This document shows, in pieces, positions 1 to 17,428 of a DNA stretch of 64,000 nt. A model generated the notes under the pieces. It did no database searches. It was given only the letters and a program-made list of their open reading frames with translations, and was not told where the DNA came from. Origin of the DNA: Aureobasidium sp. EXF-3400. Its lineage: Eukaryota; Ascomycota; Dothideomycetes; Dothideales; Saccotheciaceae. Where the stretch lies: NCBI GenBank assembly GCA_024195585.1, contig SWBL01000039.1:124001-188000 (forward strand). Reading direction: 5' to 3'. A program made the translations under genes and the position numbers. The stretch's first letter is position 1. Each line of letters opens with the position of its first letter.

Positions 1-315
1 AGTCACGCACAGCAACGTGCAACTTGTCAAGCCGAGCGTTAAGTTAGATAACAACATCAACTGTAATCGTCCCCCAGCTTCAGCTGCTGTCTACCCCGTG
101 GTGGGAAATGAGAACGGTATGCTCATCGTCTGTTCAGCATCGAAACCACACGCCACGATGAAACTCAGCTATCAACACACTTCTAGGTTAGAAAACGGTA
201 GGGTCGAGATGGCAAGAACTTTCACATAAATATCCAGTCCTACCGACTCTCATTGTCGAAATCATCCACTCCAACTCAGTCACTCTTTTAGACATCCTAC
301 TAACCCATCGACACG
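1..315. promoter_or_regulatory. 5' flank of the surface-protein gene
   Basis: No gene is supported here. It is upstream of the ATG at 316. A TATA-like CATAAATAT lies at 225-233, about 85 bp before the ATG, followed by a pyrimidine-rich leader with CACTC/CATCC motifs usual for fungal transcription starts. Promoter assignment is inference. Confidence 0.35.
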
Positions 316-2807
316 ATGAAGAACACATTCGTTACCATGGCCCTTGCCCTTGCGGGTGCGGCCTCAGCTCAATACTCAAACTCCTCTACCATCGCCTCCA
401 CTGGAAACAGCACCATGTCCTCGACTAGCCGCTCTGTGCAGCTTACCAGTTCTGCTTCCGGCACTGCAACCACCTCTGCCGTAACCCAGACTTCCTCTTC
501 GGCAACTCCTACCTGTAAGTCTTGGTGTGCATTGAATGTCTAGCCCATGCCTAAACTCTTTTCCAGACACCAACGGAGCCACACCTGAAGTCAACGGCGT
601 TGAGTTCAAGGTCCAGACCGACGTCACTTACGGTGGTACTCCTCTCCAGCTCATGAAGAGAGGCTTGGGAAAGAGAGCTCGTGGTGATAACCTCAACGAG
701 TGTATCAACACTTGCGCCTCCGACTCCAGATGTGTTGCAACCTCTTTCACTGAGAGCCAGTCTGAATGCCTTTACTTCTCTGGTATCTCCGGCCAACCTC
801 AGAAGCAAACTGGTACAGACTTTGCACAGGTCACCTCTCGTGACGGCAAGCCTGTGGATGCATCAGCACCATCGGGTGGCAACAGCAATAGCACTTCCTC
901 GGGCGTCCCCTCCAGCAGTCATTCCTCGAGCCGTGTCACCCTCGGCAGTTCCATGAACTACAACAGCACTGCCACTGCATCCCAGTCCAAGACCAGCAGC
1001 GTCCAAGTTTCTGGATCTGCCAGTGGATCCGCTACTGGATCTGCTTCTCGCTCAGCAACCCGTGCATCTGGATCCGGAAGCTCGACTGCTCCATCCGCAA
1101 CCTCTACCCCTTCCCTCACCACCTTCGATGGTATCACTTTCAGCCTGGAAATCAACATTACCTACAGCGGTATCACCTTCGAGCTTGACCTCGAGCTCGC
1201 CAAGAGAGCAGAGCAGACCCTGGACGATTGCCTTGCCGGCTGCGCAGGTAACTCATCGTGCGTGGGTACCGCCTTTGACTCGAGCGATGATTCTTGCACC
1301 TACTACAGCAAAATCGATAAGAGCAGCCGCACTGAAGCTCCTGGAGTCACCTTCGCTACTGTTGTCGGTGGCCGTAACGGTACCAGCTCCAGCTCCAGCT
1401 CTACTCGCTCCAGCTCCAGCTCTGGTGTTTCTGCCTCTGCTGGCTTCAACTCCACTTCCTCCAGCACCGCTTCTTCGGCAGCCGCAACTCCTACTGGCCT
1501 TGAAAGCTTGATCTGCCCCAAGCTCGACGGAAGTGTCATTACCAACGGTCTCGACGTCGCATTCACCATCAAGTGCAACACCGGTGTCATCGGTACTCCA
1601 TTGACCATTGACGCCTCCAGAAAGCGTCAAGCCACCAACCTCCCTGCCAGCTTGAGCAACTGCGTTGACATCTGCTCCACTGAGACTGCCTGTGTTGCCA
1701 CCACCTTCGATGATGCCACCAGCCAATGCGCTTACTTCAGCACCTTCGACCTCATCGTCGCCCAAGGCATCGATGCCGCTCTTCGTCTTGAGAACAACGG
1801 CGCCCCTGTTGTGACCGAAACTGTCACCTTCACCGAGACCCAGACCATCCAAACCGAAGGTGGCTCTACTGTGCAGACAGGCGTTGTTACCAGCACTATT
1901 GTCCAGACAGTTTGCCCATCGTGCGCTGTGACCAGCATGCCCGCAGGTGCTGTTGGCGGCAACGGCGGTTCTTACTCCACTGCCACTGTCTACTCTCCTA
2001 CCGTGATCACCATCTCTTCGTGCGCCCCTACTGTCACCGACTGCCCTCTCAGAGCCGGCCAAAACGCTGCTGTGGTCACTACTGTCATCCCTGTTTCCGA
2101 GACCGTCTACCTCTGCCCCTACGCCTCCAACACAGCAGTTGTTACTGCAGTCTACGGCGCAGTCACTGAGAAGGATGTTGTCACCAGCACTGGTGAGTTT
2201 CCTAGCAAATTATGACCGAAAGATGCAACAAGCTAACTCTTTTATAGTCTACCAATGCCCTGCCGGAAGCACAATCACTGTTAGCGGCACCCAGATGGTC
2301 CCTACCCAGGCTACTACCATTACCGAGTACTACACCACCCACATTACCGCCAGCTCCAGCGGCACTCCCCCTCAGATGACCGGCGACAACGCCAGCAAGT
2401 CTGTCGTCTACGTCCAGCAGCAAGTTAGCGTTGGCCCCACTGCCACCTACACGCAATACGTCGTTGTCTCCACCGCACCTCCCGCTGCCCAGCAGACCAC
2501 TGCCACCATTACCCAAACCTGCGACGGCCACTGCCCCGCTGCCAACACCGACGCATCCAAGCCCGTCACAACCACCTACAAGATCACCATCAACACCGTG
2601 ATCCCTCAACAGTCTGCCCCTGCTCAGTGCAACGGTGTAAACTGCCCTGCCAGCATGACCCCTGCATCCTCCGGCATGTCCACTTCTGCCTACGCCACTG
2701 CCACTGTCAGCAAGCCTTTGGCCTTCACCGGTGCTGCTTCTGTTGTCAGCGTCCAGGGTGGTCTTGTTGCCATGGCTGCAGCTGTCTTCTCCATTTTCTT
2801 GTTCTAA
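316..2807 (+). CDS. Secreted GPI-anchored Ser/Thr-rich protein with three Apple/PAN-like cysteine modules
   Basis: Exons 316-514, 567-2192 and 2248-2807 join in frame to 794 aa. The start has a signal peptide (MKNTFVTMALALAGAASA) and the end a hydrophobic GPI-type tail (SIFLF). Three modules share the exact pattern C-x3-C-x5-C-x11-C: C112/C116/C122/C134, then near residues 285-310 and 430-460. Each follows a short beta-rich stretch and a dibasic Kex2-type site (K97R98 and K102R103; K279R280; K419R420). Ser/Thr-rich spacers separate them. The last third is Thr/Val-rich with scattered Cys (VCPSC, TDCPL, YLCPY), like fungal cell-wall adhesins. The module resembles the Apple/PAN_4 fold by cysteine spacing; the exact family is not recognised. 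Likely an O-glycosylated wall or surface protein, possibly cut at the KR sites. Gene model confidence is high, function low. Confidence 0.85.
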
Positions 2808-3484
2808 ATCTGAACTTGATAAAGTATAACTTATAATGTCTTTAGAGAAATGATTTTCTCTTTCGTTGATGGTTTCCTTTTTTCTTCTATTCTTCTTCTT
2901 CAGACACTGAGGTATTTTTTTCTTTCTATCTTGGGGATCACAAATCCCTTATCTTTTGTCATTGATGAGATTTTGGTACGGGCTATTATGAGGTTTTGAG
3001 GTTTAATGTTCTGAAATATTTAAACCAACAATCAAACTATTTATCTTTCCACGTTTACGCTTATCTAAAAGCTTTGCTGCTCGCTTGTGCTTTTTCACAC
3101 CCATATATCGACTGTCCCTGTCAGTACGTGTCAATCAAGACTTTTCCTACAGAACGATAACCTTCTGCAGTAAGCTAGTCAATGGCGACGTCCAACAGGA
3201 GGGAAAGAGCAGAAGGATGTGTCGTCATGCCTTTTTCCGGCTGGACTTGCCTTGATAACTTATTTTGACTATTGACCATTCATACGGGAAAGCGCAAAGA
3301 GCGTTCATAAGATTCAAAAGCGGGAACAGCGATGAGCATTATTCATTAGGACCTCGTAAATATGGACATCTCCCAGACTCCCGTGGCAGAAAACTTCCAG
3401 TCCCGAACAATGTCTCCCCTTCAAGCATCTTCAACACGCACGAACAAAACTCCACTTCAGGTCTACAGTTACCATGTCTACTCC
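2808..3484. other. Convergent 3' intergenic region
   Basis: Lies between the 3' ends of the surface-protein gene and SMC5. It is T-rich and pyrimidine-rich near 2850-3060, consistent with 3' UTR and polyadenylation signals. Open frames here are short and lack fungal coding features. No gene seen. Confidence 0.5.
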
Positions 3485-6921
<3,437 letters not shown>

Positions 6922-7270
6922 GTTTGCGGTTGCGACAGCGATGTGCGACCGAGTCGTTGGGTTTCGGACATACAGGTGTTGCCTGATGCTTTGCTTTGCT
7001 GAGGGTGACGCGTTTGCAAGCGAGCGCCGACGCGCCGGAAAGTGGAAGGCGCGATGCTTCCCTCACTCATACGTCCATCTTACAACACAAAATTACATCC
7101 TTGTCCGTCCGTTTGTGAAAACTTGATCAATTACTGAATACATCTAATCAAGTCGTGTGAAAGTCCGACCTTCTTCACGCCATGTCTTTCCTGTCCCAAA
7201 CGCCTCGTAGTGGTATCAAATGCTTCCGTGAATCCCTCATAAACCAATAACCATTAGACTGCGAGCCTCC
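6922..7270. other. SMC5 upstream region and SGF11 3' region (head-to-tail)
   Basis: Holds the presumed SMC5 promoter. SGF11 lies upstream of SMC5's opposite side only in coordinate terms: both genes are on the minus strand, so this gap is SMC5 5' flank at its left edge and SGF11 3' UTR at its right edge. No coding sequence is supported. Confidence 0.4.
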
Positions 7271-8296
7271 TCAATCATCACCCGCGCTGTCATTGTCATC
7301 GACGAAACTTCCGTCGATGCTTTCTTCGCCAGCGATACTGGTCTGCAAGCTCGCTGTACTACCAACTCTCTGCAACTTCATGCGTTTTCGCAGAGGCGTG
7401 TTGTCTTCATCGTCTCCCAACTCATCTCTTTCTCTCTTGTCCATCTTCGAGTCTGACTTACCCGGACGCTTTCCAAGCTTCGATCCTTTTACATCCTTCT
7501 TCATGCTTTCTTTAAGTCCGCGTTTGAGCACCTTTTTACGCACTCCTCCAGACTTGTCGTCGTCCTCGTCCTCATCGTCATCTCCATTCTTCGAGCCGCG
7601 TGAATTTGGTGTCGGTGTACCGCCTCTGCTGCCGAGAGGAGATGCTCCGTTTGCGTTATTAAGCCGGGCAGCTCTAGCTCCTCTGCCTCCGATTCCGAGA
7701 CACTTCTCCAGATGTTGGGCAAAGCGCGTGATGAGTAGACTGCGCTTACATGACGGACAAGTATGCCACGGGATGTATGTGCCGCCCTTGAGTCTTTCGC
7801 CGACCTTTGCAGCCTTCTTGTCAACAGGACCACCAGTATTGGGTTGATCTGCCGAGGGTGAGGGAGGTGCTGTGCCGTTCTCCTTCGAGGCATTTGATTC
7901 GGCCTTCATCCTCTCGCGCTCTTTCTTGGTGGGCGGTTTGTCACTGCCAGCAACTGGGAAGGGGTTGCCATAGATGTCGTGGCCAGGTCGCGTTGACCAG
8001 GGGATGTGTGTGCAGTATTGTATCTTTTTGGGAGGGTTTACGTTCGCTAGAGGAGGATCCAGAAGTCGTGGGAGATTGCATGACGGGCAGATGGGCAGGC
8101 CTGTGGCGGGGTCCACGGTTCGTAGAAGTAGTTTCTCGCGTCGGTGGGTCTGCAGCACCAGGTCGTGGATGACGGTGTACAGACAGTCGTTGATGATGCT
8201 TTGAGTCTGTCAAAGTCAGTATTAGACTTGGTTGACACAGACTCCGGCGCATACCAGAGACCCAAGGTCGACTTTCGCATCCTTGTCCGAAGACAT
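7271..8296 (-). CDS. SGF11: SAGA-associated factor 11 (Sgf11), SAGA deubiquitinase module subunit
   Basis: Exons 8296-8255 and 8206-7271 give 325 aa. The spliced N-terminus MSSDKDAKVDLGSL-TQSII forms the conserved Sgf11 helix (IINDCLYTVIHDLVLQTHRR). A CPSC pair sits at 54-57. The diagnostic Sgf11 zinc finger CPSCKRSLLITRFAQHLEKC has C164, C167, H179 and C183. The C-terminal third is charged and disordered, with several Lys-rich patches and an acidic end. Sgf11 tethers Ubp8 to SAGA and supports H2B deubiquitination during transcription. At over 300 aa it is longer than the yeast protein (about 100 aa), as is common for moulds. The 48-nt intron has a GTATGC donor and a TGACAG acceptor. Confidence 0.88.
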
Positions 8297-8722
8297 CCCT
8301 CCGTGTTGGGTCCAAGAAGTTGCGCGCTAAGTCACACTGTGATTCGCAATTCAACAGCAAGTGGTCGGATACTGCCCGCGAACAGGCCCTTCTGGTGCGT
8401 AAAGATAGATTGACGACGGTTGGTGGGTTGTTCGACAGGTCGCAAGTCGCAAGTCGCGGCTCCAGGCACGCCAACGAGTCGCTTCCCCAGATGGCAATTT
8501 TAGCTCCCGCCTTGTCGTATTTGTGGGGACTCTGGTGGCATGCATGTGAAGATGCGCAAAGAAGGGAAAATCATGTACATTTAAAAAATCATGCCATTCT
8601 ACATGTCTGGGTGGCCCAAGTCTGCTGAACACTCAAATTCCACCCTGTCCAACAAATTCTATGTGCGCAAAACACAATCCGCCTTGTATTGTTACACGAC
8701 TCGCTATCACCTAATCTGTCCA
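8297..8722. other. SGF11 upstream region / ARG5,6 3' flank
   Basis: Contains the SGF11 promoter and the ARG5,6 3' UTR, both genes being on the minus strand. No open frame with fungal coding character is seen. Confidence 0.4.
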
Positions 8723-11534
<2,812 letters not shown>

Positions 11535-12057
11535 AGCGAAGTCTTTGTTTCGGGGTTGTAGTCGGGGTTTCAAATTTCACACGCCTACAACATGCAGCAG
11601 CCCAATGAGTAACAGAGGAAAAGCACAACAATCCGCTTTGCAAAAGGATGAGAAAGTACCAATGACAGGCAGGGTAGTTGCGGGTCTTGAGTCGACGCCG
11701 ATGTTCGGCACTACCGTATCGCGTCCGCTTGTCTTATCTCGACCAATTTTCATCCACATCTAATCAGATTCTTCATCTACCCCTCCTTCACGACTCGCGC
11801 ACCTGTTCGTCTGATGAACATGGTTCAATTCGGTCCTTATTGCCTAGGGCTTCTCGACTATTTACATAGACAAGTGCTCCGAGCCTTACAGCAGCAATGC
11901 TTCCTCTTTTGCTGCTTTACCACACAGTGCACCATACGTCTGTATTTATATTACATTCTACTAGAGATCCACTTATATATGTACAAGCGTTGACCAATCA
12001 CAATGACACCCTGCCAAAAACGCCGTCGCTGAAATCACACTTTTCCATGTCCTTTAT
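11535..12057. promoter_or_regulatory. ARG5,6 upstream region / MFS gene 3' flank
   Basis: Contains the presumed ARG5,6 promoter. I looked for a general-control (Gcn4/CpcA) site; only a loose match, ATGAGTAAC near 11604, was seen and not the full TGACTCA. AT-rich sequence around 11900-12050 probably holds the transporter 3' UTR. No gene seen. Confidence 0.3.
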
Positions 12058-13831
12058 CTATACTTCTTCCTCGTCAGATGAAGCTTCGTCGTCTTCGTCG
12101 CTCTCATCCCAGCCTTCGGCCTCGAGACTCGACGATCGGATACCGAAACTCAAGGCAAATCCTAGTAGACTGATACCACCGAAAATACCAAAGGCGAGAG
12201 CTTCACCCTTGGGCTGTACATGCGTTGCTGCAGTGAACAACGCTCCAGATATGAAAGGTCCAGCTGCGCGTCCAGCAGCTGAAAGAGTTTGAGCAAGACC
12301 GTTAAGCGTACCCAATACTGAGTGGTTTGGCGCTGAATTTGTGATCTGTTTTCATGGTTAGCAACTGATAAAAGACGAGTAAAACATATTATCTTACCAG
12401 AAGCAAGGCACTAGTAAGCCCGCCAACTGCTGCCACAGTCTTGATGATAAGTACTGCCCCAAGCTCAATCCACAACCAAATTTTTCCACCTTGTGTGCTG
12501 TGACCAGATCCATCCTTGCCATCCTTATATCCTACCCAAGGCATAAGCAAGAACGCAACCACGAAGCCAAACAGGCCAACGCGATAGGTAGTCTTGTTTC
12601 CGACCTTTTCGCGTAGCTTTCCGAAGACACCGACTTGGAACACGATAGTGACCAATCCAGCAAAGCCCAACGAGAGGCCAATCTCCTCAGGTGACAGACC
12701 ACGGCCAGTCGGAGGTACTGCTTGCGCGAAAATAGGGTAGAGTGAATTGTACGAAATGTTGGACAATTGGAAGATGAGAAAAGTGATGAGCAGGAGGATT
12801 GTGTCACGGTTGAAAACAGCGGCACTGCTAAGTGTTTCGTGATTGCCAGCGCCCAACAGATGGGTAGATTCTCCATCGCTCTCATCGTCGGTTGTGTCTT
12901 CCTCAGCACCGTCGCTCCGGGCACCGCCAGCCGAATTTGCGTGTTGCTCATGGCGTCTGACATATGAAGGCTTCCTGGCATTGCCAGTAAATTGCCAAAG
13001 CCATGCAAAGAGGTTGGAGACTCGTTTGTTGAGAGGCGGCAGATCCTTCGCTTCCTCCAGAGACTCTTGGAGAAAGATGATAGTAAGAACGAAATCGACG
13101 AGCAGAACACCAGCACTGAGCAGGTTTGGAGCCAGATATGGGTATGGATTAGGCTTGCCGTTCCAAGGAATCGTCTCGAATACCAGTAACCCACCAACAA
13201 GAGGGCCGGTGATACCGCCAATGCCGTAAACAACAGGAAGGTAGGTGAAAGCTTTACTTTGGTTGCTTCTGTCGGTAATCTCACCCAGACAAGTGCTAAT
13301 GACACCCTGGTTTCCATTTACCAGACCCATGAGGGTTTGAGCGAAAATGGCCTGCCACAAGGTCCGGCTGAAGCCAAAGATGACAAAGCAGACAGCAGTC
13401 AACAAGGTACCCATGAGAACAACGGGCTTCCTTCCAATTCTATCGCTGAGCCAGCCCCAGAAGAAGTTGGTAGCGAACTGTGCCAGAGCAAAGCTCGAAG
13501 CTATCAGACCGACGTACAAGCCAACCTGGCCATCCTTGACTTCTGGGAAGGTGGAAGCCATAGCAGGCAGATAGGGCGAGATTGAGTTGAGGGCAGTCTG
13601 CTCGGCGAGGGCTATGACGGCAAGGATGGCCAATTGGGCCTTGGGGAGCGGGGTTTCATTTTGCGTGTCGTCTTGCGGACCGGACTGAGCATCGGCGGAG
13701 ATATTGGACGACGAGGGATTGGGCGAAGTGGGAGGTTTCCCGCGCGATGTGGGCGGTGAGGTAGGGAATGTCTGGTAGTGTAAGGTCGATGATTGTCGCT
13801 GCCGGAGCGTAGGCTTGTCGGCGGGTGCCAT
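12058..13831 (-). CDS. Major facilitator superfamily transporter (DHA1/ZIFL-like)
   Basis: Exons 13831-12398 and 12345-12058 give 573 aa. The first ATG (MAPADKPTLRQRQ) opens an acidic/polar cytosolic tail before TM1 (LAILAVIALAEQTALNSISP). MFS motif A is clear in loop 2-3 (GWLSDRIGRKPVVLMG). A long charged central loop (about 240-320) separates two six-helix halves, and the segment after the intron (NSAPNHSVLGTLNGLAQ) is typical of the ZIFL/YCR023C-type DHA1 group. The extreme C-terminus is strongly acidic (DESDEDDEASSDEEE). Substrate cannot be told from sequence; it is likely a vacuolar or plasma-membrane proton-coupled exporter. It stands alone, with no biosynthetic cluster around it. Confidence 0.88.
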
Positions 13832-14360
13832 GGAAGAGGGCGGGAGAAGGGTAGCGGAGGATGAAGCCTCCTTGTGCGCTTTAGAGTCGCGCAAGGCGGA
13901 CCGAGTGGTGAAACTTGAGACGGCGGAACGTGATGGCGACAATGTTTTCTATGAGGCACGCGAGAAGTTGCAGGTGATGCCTTGTGCGTGTCTGAAGACG
14001 ATCGTTTTTCCCACCATCCGCCGACGCTGCTGTGACGCAGAGTCCCGGCTTTTCGGCCAATCACCACGGCCATCGCGCATCCCACCTTCCTACCTCGGTC
14101 GCCGTTCCCCTACACATGTCATCGCGTCTCCGTACCTGCAGTAGGTTTGCGCACTTGTGAGCACACTTGCACGACACACGCCATGAATAGGGAGACAAAA
14201 CACCATCCTTTGTGGTGCAAAATTGAGAGGTGAAATCTGCCCGGCAGCCAAATATACAAACCCCATAAACGCCTCGCTATGCTGCACAGCAAATCATCCT
14301 AATGCCAGATGCTTGTAAATAGTACAACCGTCGAATCATATCCCACCACAAAATCATACC
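13832..14360. other. MFS gene upstream region / MRS2 3' flank
   Basis: Intergenic sequence on the 5' side of the transporter. No coding frame with intron or domain support is seen. Confidence 0.4.
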
Positions 14361-15992
14361 CTACAGCGGCTCCGATGAGCCTTCCTGCATCTTGCTCATT
14401 CGCTGGTCTTGCTTCCATCGAACAGTCCGGTCGACTCTGCTTTCGCCAGACAGCTGGCTCTGAGGCTCAATTTCTCGCCAGCTGCCCCGGCCACGACGAC
14501 TGGAGCTTTCTGGTGACAGGCTACCGCTCTCGCCCCACATACTGAGTCGTTGTACCTTTCGAAGCTTCCTTAGACCCCAGACTATGGCAACCATACAGAA
14601 GAAACCGCAAGATATGCTGACCAGCGGGAATCCAAAGTCGGTTTCTTCAATGAAGTTCTTCAAGTTCATGCCGTAAAGACCAGCGAAGAACGTGCCCACA
14701 CCAATGCCAAGTGCCAGAATCGTGAATTGTAAATCCAACAGCATCAACGAGTTGCGGTTGGCGTCCAAGATCGCTTTAACGCTGTTTGAGGGGTCAGCCA
14801 GGACTTGACAATCCGGGTTCCAGTGGGGACTTACATTTCTTCCGTGTTGCGGATGTTGCTGACCAAATTGCTACTCGCCTGCACGATTTCGTCGCATACC
14901 TTGTGGTATGATTCGAGCAACATCTCGACCTCGGTGTGGTCGTCCTCTTCTCGTACCACACCATTCGCATTCTCGGTCAAGTACAAGTCTGACAGATCGT
15001 CATCTGCCTCGAGAAGATCATCGATAGCATCGCGAACCAAGCGCGCTTTCTGCTCAAATGTGCCCAGCTTTTTCGAGTAGATCAACAAATGCCGCAGCTT
15101 GTTTCGATCAATATCCTCTTCGAGCTCTCTCAGAACTTGCACGACAGGCTCGCGGACGCCTTCGAACTCGCCCTCGAGCGCCGAAGTGACACTTATCAGA
15201 ACAGCTTCAAGCGCGCGAAACTCGTATGGCAGAGTGTTTGCAGATCGGCCTTCTCGCAGCTGAAGTTTGCCTTCCAGGTCGTACATGAAAATGGACTGGG
15301 TATGCGAGTCGGTGGTTCCGTAGGCATCAAATACCAGAACACGATTGTGGTTGATGAGGCAGCTTATATGTAGAATTTTTATCAGGATGGCCGAAGGGCG
15401 TACGAGAATATGCGGCAACGAAGCCGTGTCGATTTTTCGAAGATCGCGAGGAAGAAGACCACACTGTTGTGCTCACTTGTCAGACGGAGCTCTGGATTAT
15501 GGTGATTGCAGATTCTACCTTGGCTATGAGCTCGCTCTTCTTGAATGCGCCGTTGACCAGCGTGACTTTGCCATCGCCGTCGAACTCAGTACATCGCATC
15601 CTAAGCTCGTTCGTCGGCTTGACGATGCGTCCCAGACTGGCAGCTCCCGCATCGTCGAGTAATCTAGGTAGAGGTGGAAGGTCGTTTGGCTGTAAGGGAG
15701 CCGTCTTCTTTGGCCGAGCCTGTTGCCATGGCTTTTGCCATCTTAACTTTGTCGCACTGTTCCAGAATCCACGGCACGAGGAGTCCCGCATCGGTCTTTC
15801 TACTACTCTCAAGGAAGTCCTACATTGCAAGCTCGTCAAGACGTGTGTTCGGGCGGTACGCGGCGTAGCATGATGATGGTTTCGGACTTGTGAGTGCGAT
15901 GCAAGAAACGGCAGACATTCGGCCTGGATCCTCAGGAAGTTCAAGACTGCATGCGATGGCACAGGCGCGCGTACGAATGGCAGCGCTTGCAT
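14361..15992 (-). CDS. MRS2: Mitochondrial inner-membrane magnesium transporter Mrs2
   Basis: Exons 15992-15519, 15463-14835 and 14781-14361 join to 507 aa. The N-terminal about 95 residues are Arg/Ser-rich without acidic runs, as expected of a mitochondrial presequence. The matrix domain starts near RMRCTEFDGDG and runs through KCGLLPRDLRKID and the coiled-coil stalk (LVRDAIDDLLEADDDLSDLYLTE). The hallmark YGMNL motif (GMN at 405-407) ends TM1, and TM2 is FPLVSISCGFFCMVAIVWGL. CorA/Mrs2/Alr1 proteins form pentameric Mg2+ channels; this one should import Mg2+ into the matrix, where it is needed for group II intron splicing and general metabolism. The acidic post-GMN loop EETDFG is present. 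The choice of the first ATG is less certain than the rest. Confidence 0.93.
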
Positions 15993-17428
15993 GTTCTGTC
16001 CGTGGTTGCTATTATCGAATCTGCCTTGCGCATTCGATGAATCTTTTCGTTGCTGCAGATTCGCGGCGACGTCAGAATGTGCTTGGCGGCGGCGTGTTTT
16101 CTATCTGTCCAAGTCGTCCTGGTGGCTTTGGTCACCCTGCTCTAATCTAAAAACCTTCACAGATGACCGATATCAATACGACAGACCTCGACAGACCAGA
16201 TAATGATAGTCACAATTGCTATTGACCTCCATATACATGATTCAGGCGTACAGCATCGTCTCACTGTGGATAATAATGGTGTTCTCACTTTACCGTGTTA
16301 CTCCAATACAAACACTTCAGCAATGATGTCAGTATCATATGGGTTGATCATGGCAATCTGAAAAGCCATTGTTTCAAGCTAAAACATTGGTCCAAATTGT
16401 GCTGTGGGTATTGGCCCACAGGCGGCGCATGTTAATCATCATTGAGAACTACAATATGTTGGCCGCCAATTGCTTGATGTCAATCATCAATCACGCAGCA
16501 AAAGTACCGATTACTGCCGTTCGCCTTCTCATCACATGCCTAGAGTATAATGTAATCATTAGCACCGTATTTCGATACGATAACTTCTTTGACATATACA
16601 CAGCAATTGAGACTCTGCGTAGCTTGGCCCGGTATATAGATATCCTCTAGCTTTGATAAAAGTGACTATCGCACGTGAGATTATAGATCGCACGCGGCAA
16701 AGGCGCCCATAACCCTGGGTGGCGCGTGCGAGAGTGTTTGTGTGAGACAAAAACGCCCGGACATCGTCAGAGATCGTGGGCGTTTTGCATCGGTGAGATT
16801 TCAAGCACGATGACCCACGATCTGCAGACAACAGATGCGTGTGGCCTCGATCTGGACTGCGCGTAACAGCGTGTCGGGGCATGAGCTGCACACAGATTAC
16901 CGCAAGTGTGAGTTGCTCGAGGTGGAAACGTCCGCAGGGCCCCTCTCTCCCGCAACGTCAATGTCATGGCTCCCATGAGAAATCTCTCCGATCGCATCGA
17001 CCCTCTCGTGTCTGTTCAGATCAGATTCACCTTTCCCCTTTCAGTCACAGTTCACCCTGTTTTCCGGTACTATCGCATCGCCGGTCGGTGCTTGGAACTC
17101 GATGCTCTGCTGTTTTGTCCATGTTGGCACAGGATCGCTCTTCGCTTTCCTCGCGAGCACCAACTCCTCTTCTTATTGAGACCGATGACATATGCTCGCC
17201 TCACAAACTTTTACCATACTCTACCGCTAACCGTTCGCCATGTTCTGACGATGACATCGTCCCCTCTACAGATCATACACTCAGCGCTAGTCTCTCAATA
17301 CTCTTAATATCATTTATTTGTGTCCGACACTGTTATTCTTCGCTTTTTGCGCCCTAGGACCTACGTACATCTCATCTTGTATATCCTACGGCTCTCCAAT
17401 CTTACACAGCATACGTAGACAGAACACC
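15993..17428. promoter_or_regulatory. Divergent MRS2 / cry-DASH intergenic region
   Basis: A 1.4-kb gap between divergent genes. It is AT-rich around 16200-16670, then GC-richer. It holds an E-box CACGTG (16672-16677), a long inverted repeat (16688-16731), and a pyrimidine-rich leader before the cry-DASH ATG. The 9-mer ATCGCATCG occurs twice (16991-16999 and 17072-17080). Short open frames here lack domain or splice support. Control of cry-DASH by light is expected from other fungi but not shown here. Confidence 0.4.
16688..16731. repeat. Inverted repeat with 9-bp perfect arms
   Basis: TCGCACGCG at 16688-16696 is the exact reverse complement of CGCGTGCGA at 16723-16731, with a 26-nt spacer. 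Inside it, GGCGCCC and GGGTGGC can pair partly, so a hairpin or a dimeric protein site is possible. It lies 11 bp after a CACGTG E-box and 0.7 kb upstream of cry-DASH. Confidence 0.6.

Noticed and set aside
1253..2062. Long minus-strand open frame (269 codons) opposite the surface-protein gene
   Set aside because: Gly/Ala-rich shadow of a Ser/Thr-rich repeat-coding region; no conserved motif and it would be antisense to a well-formed gene.
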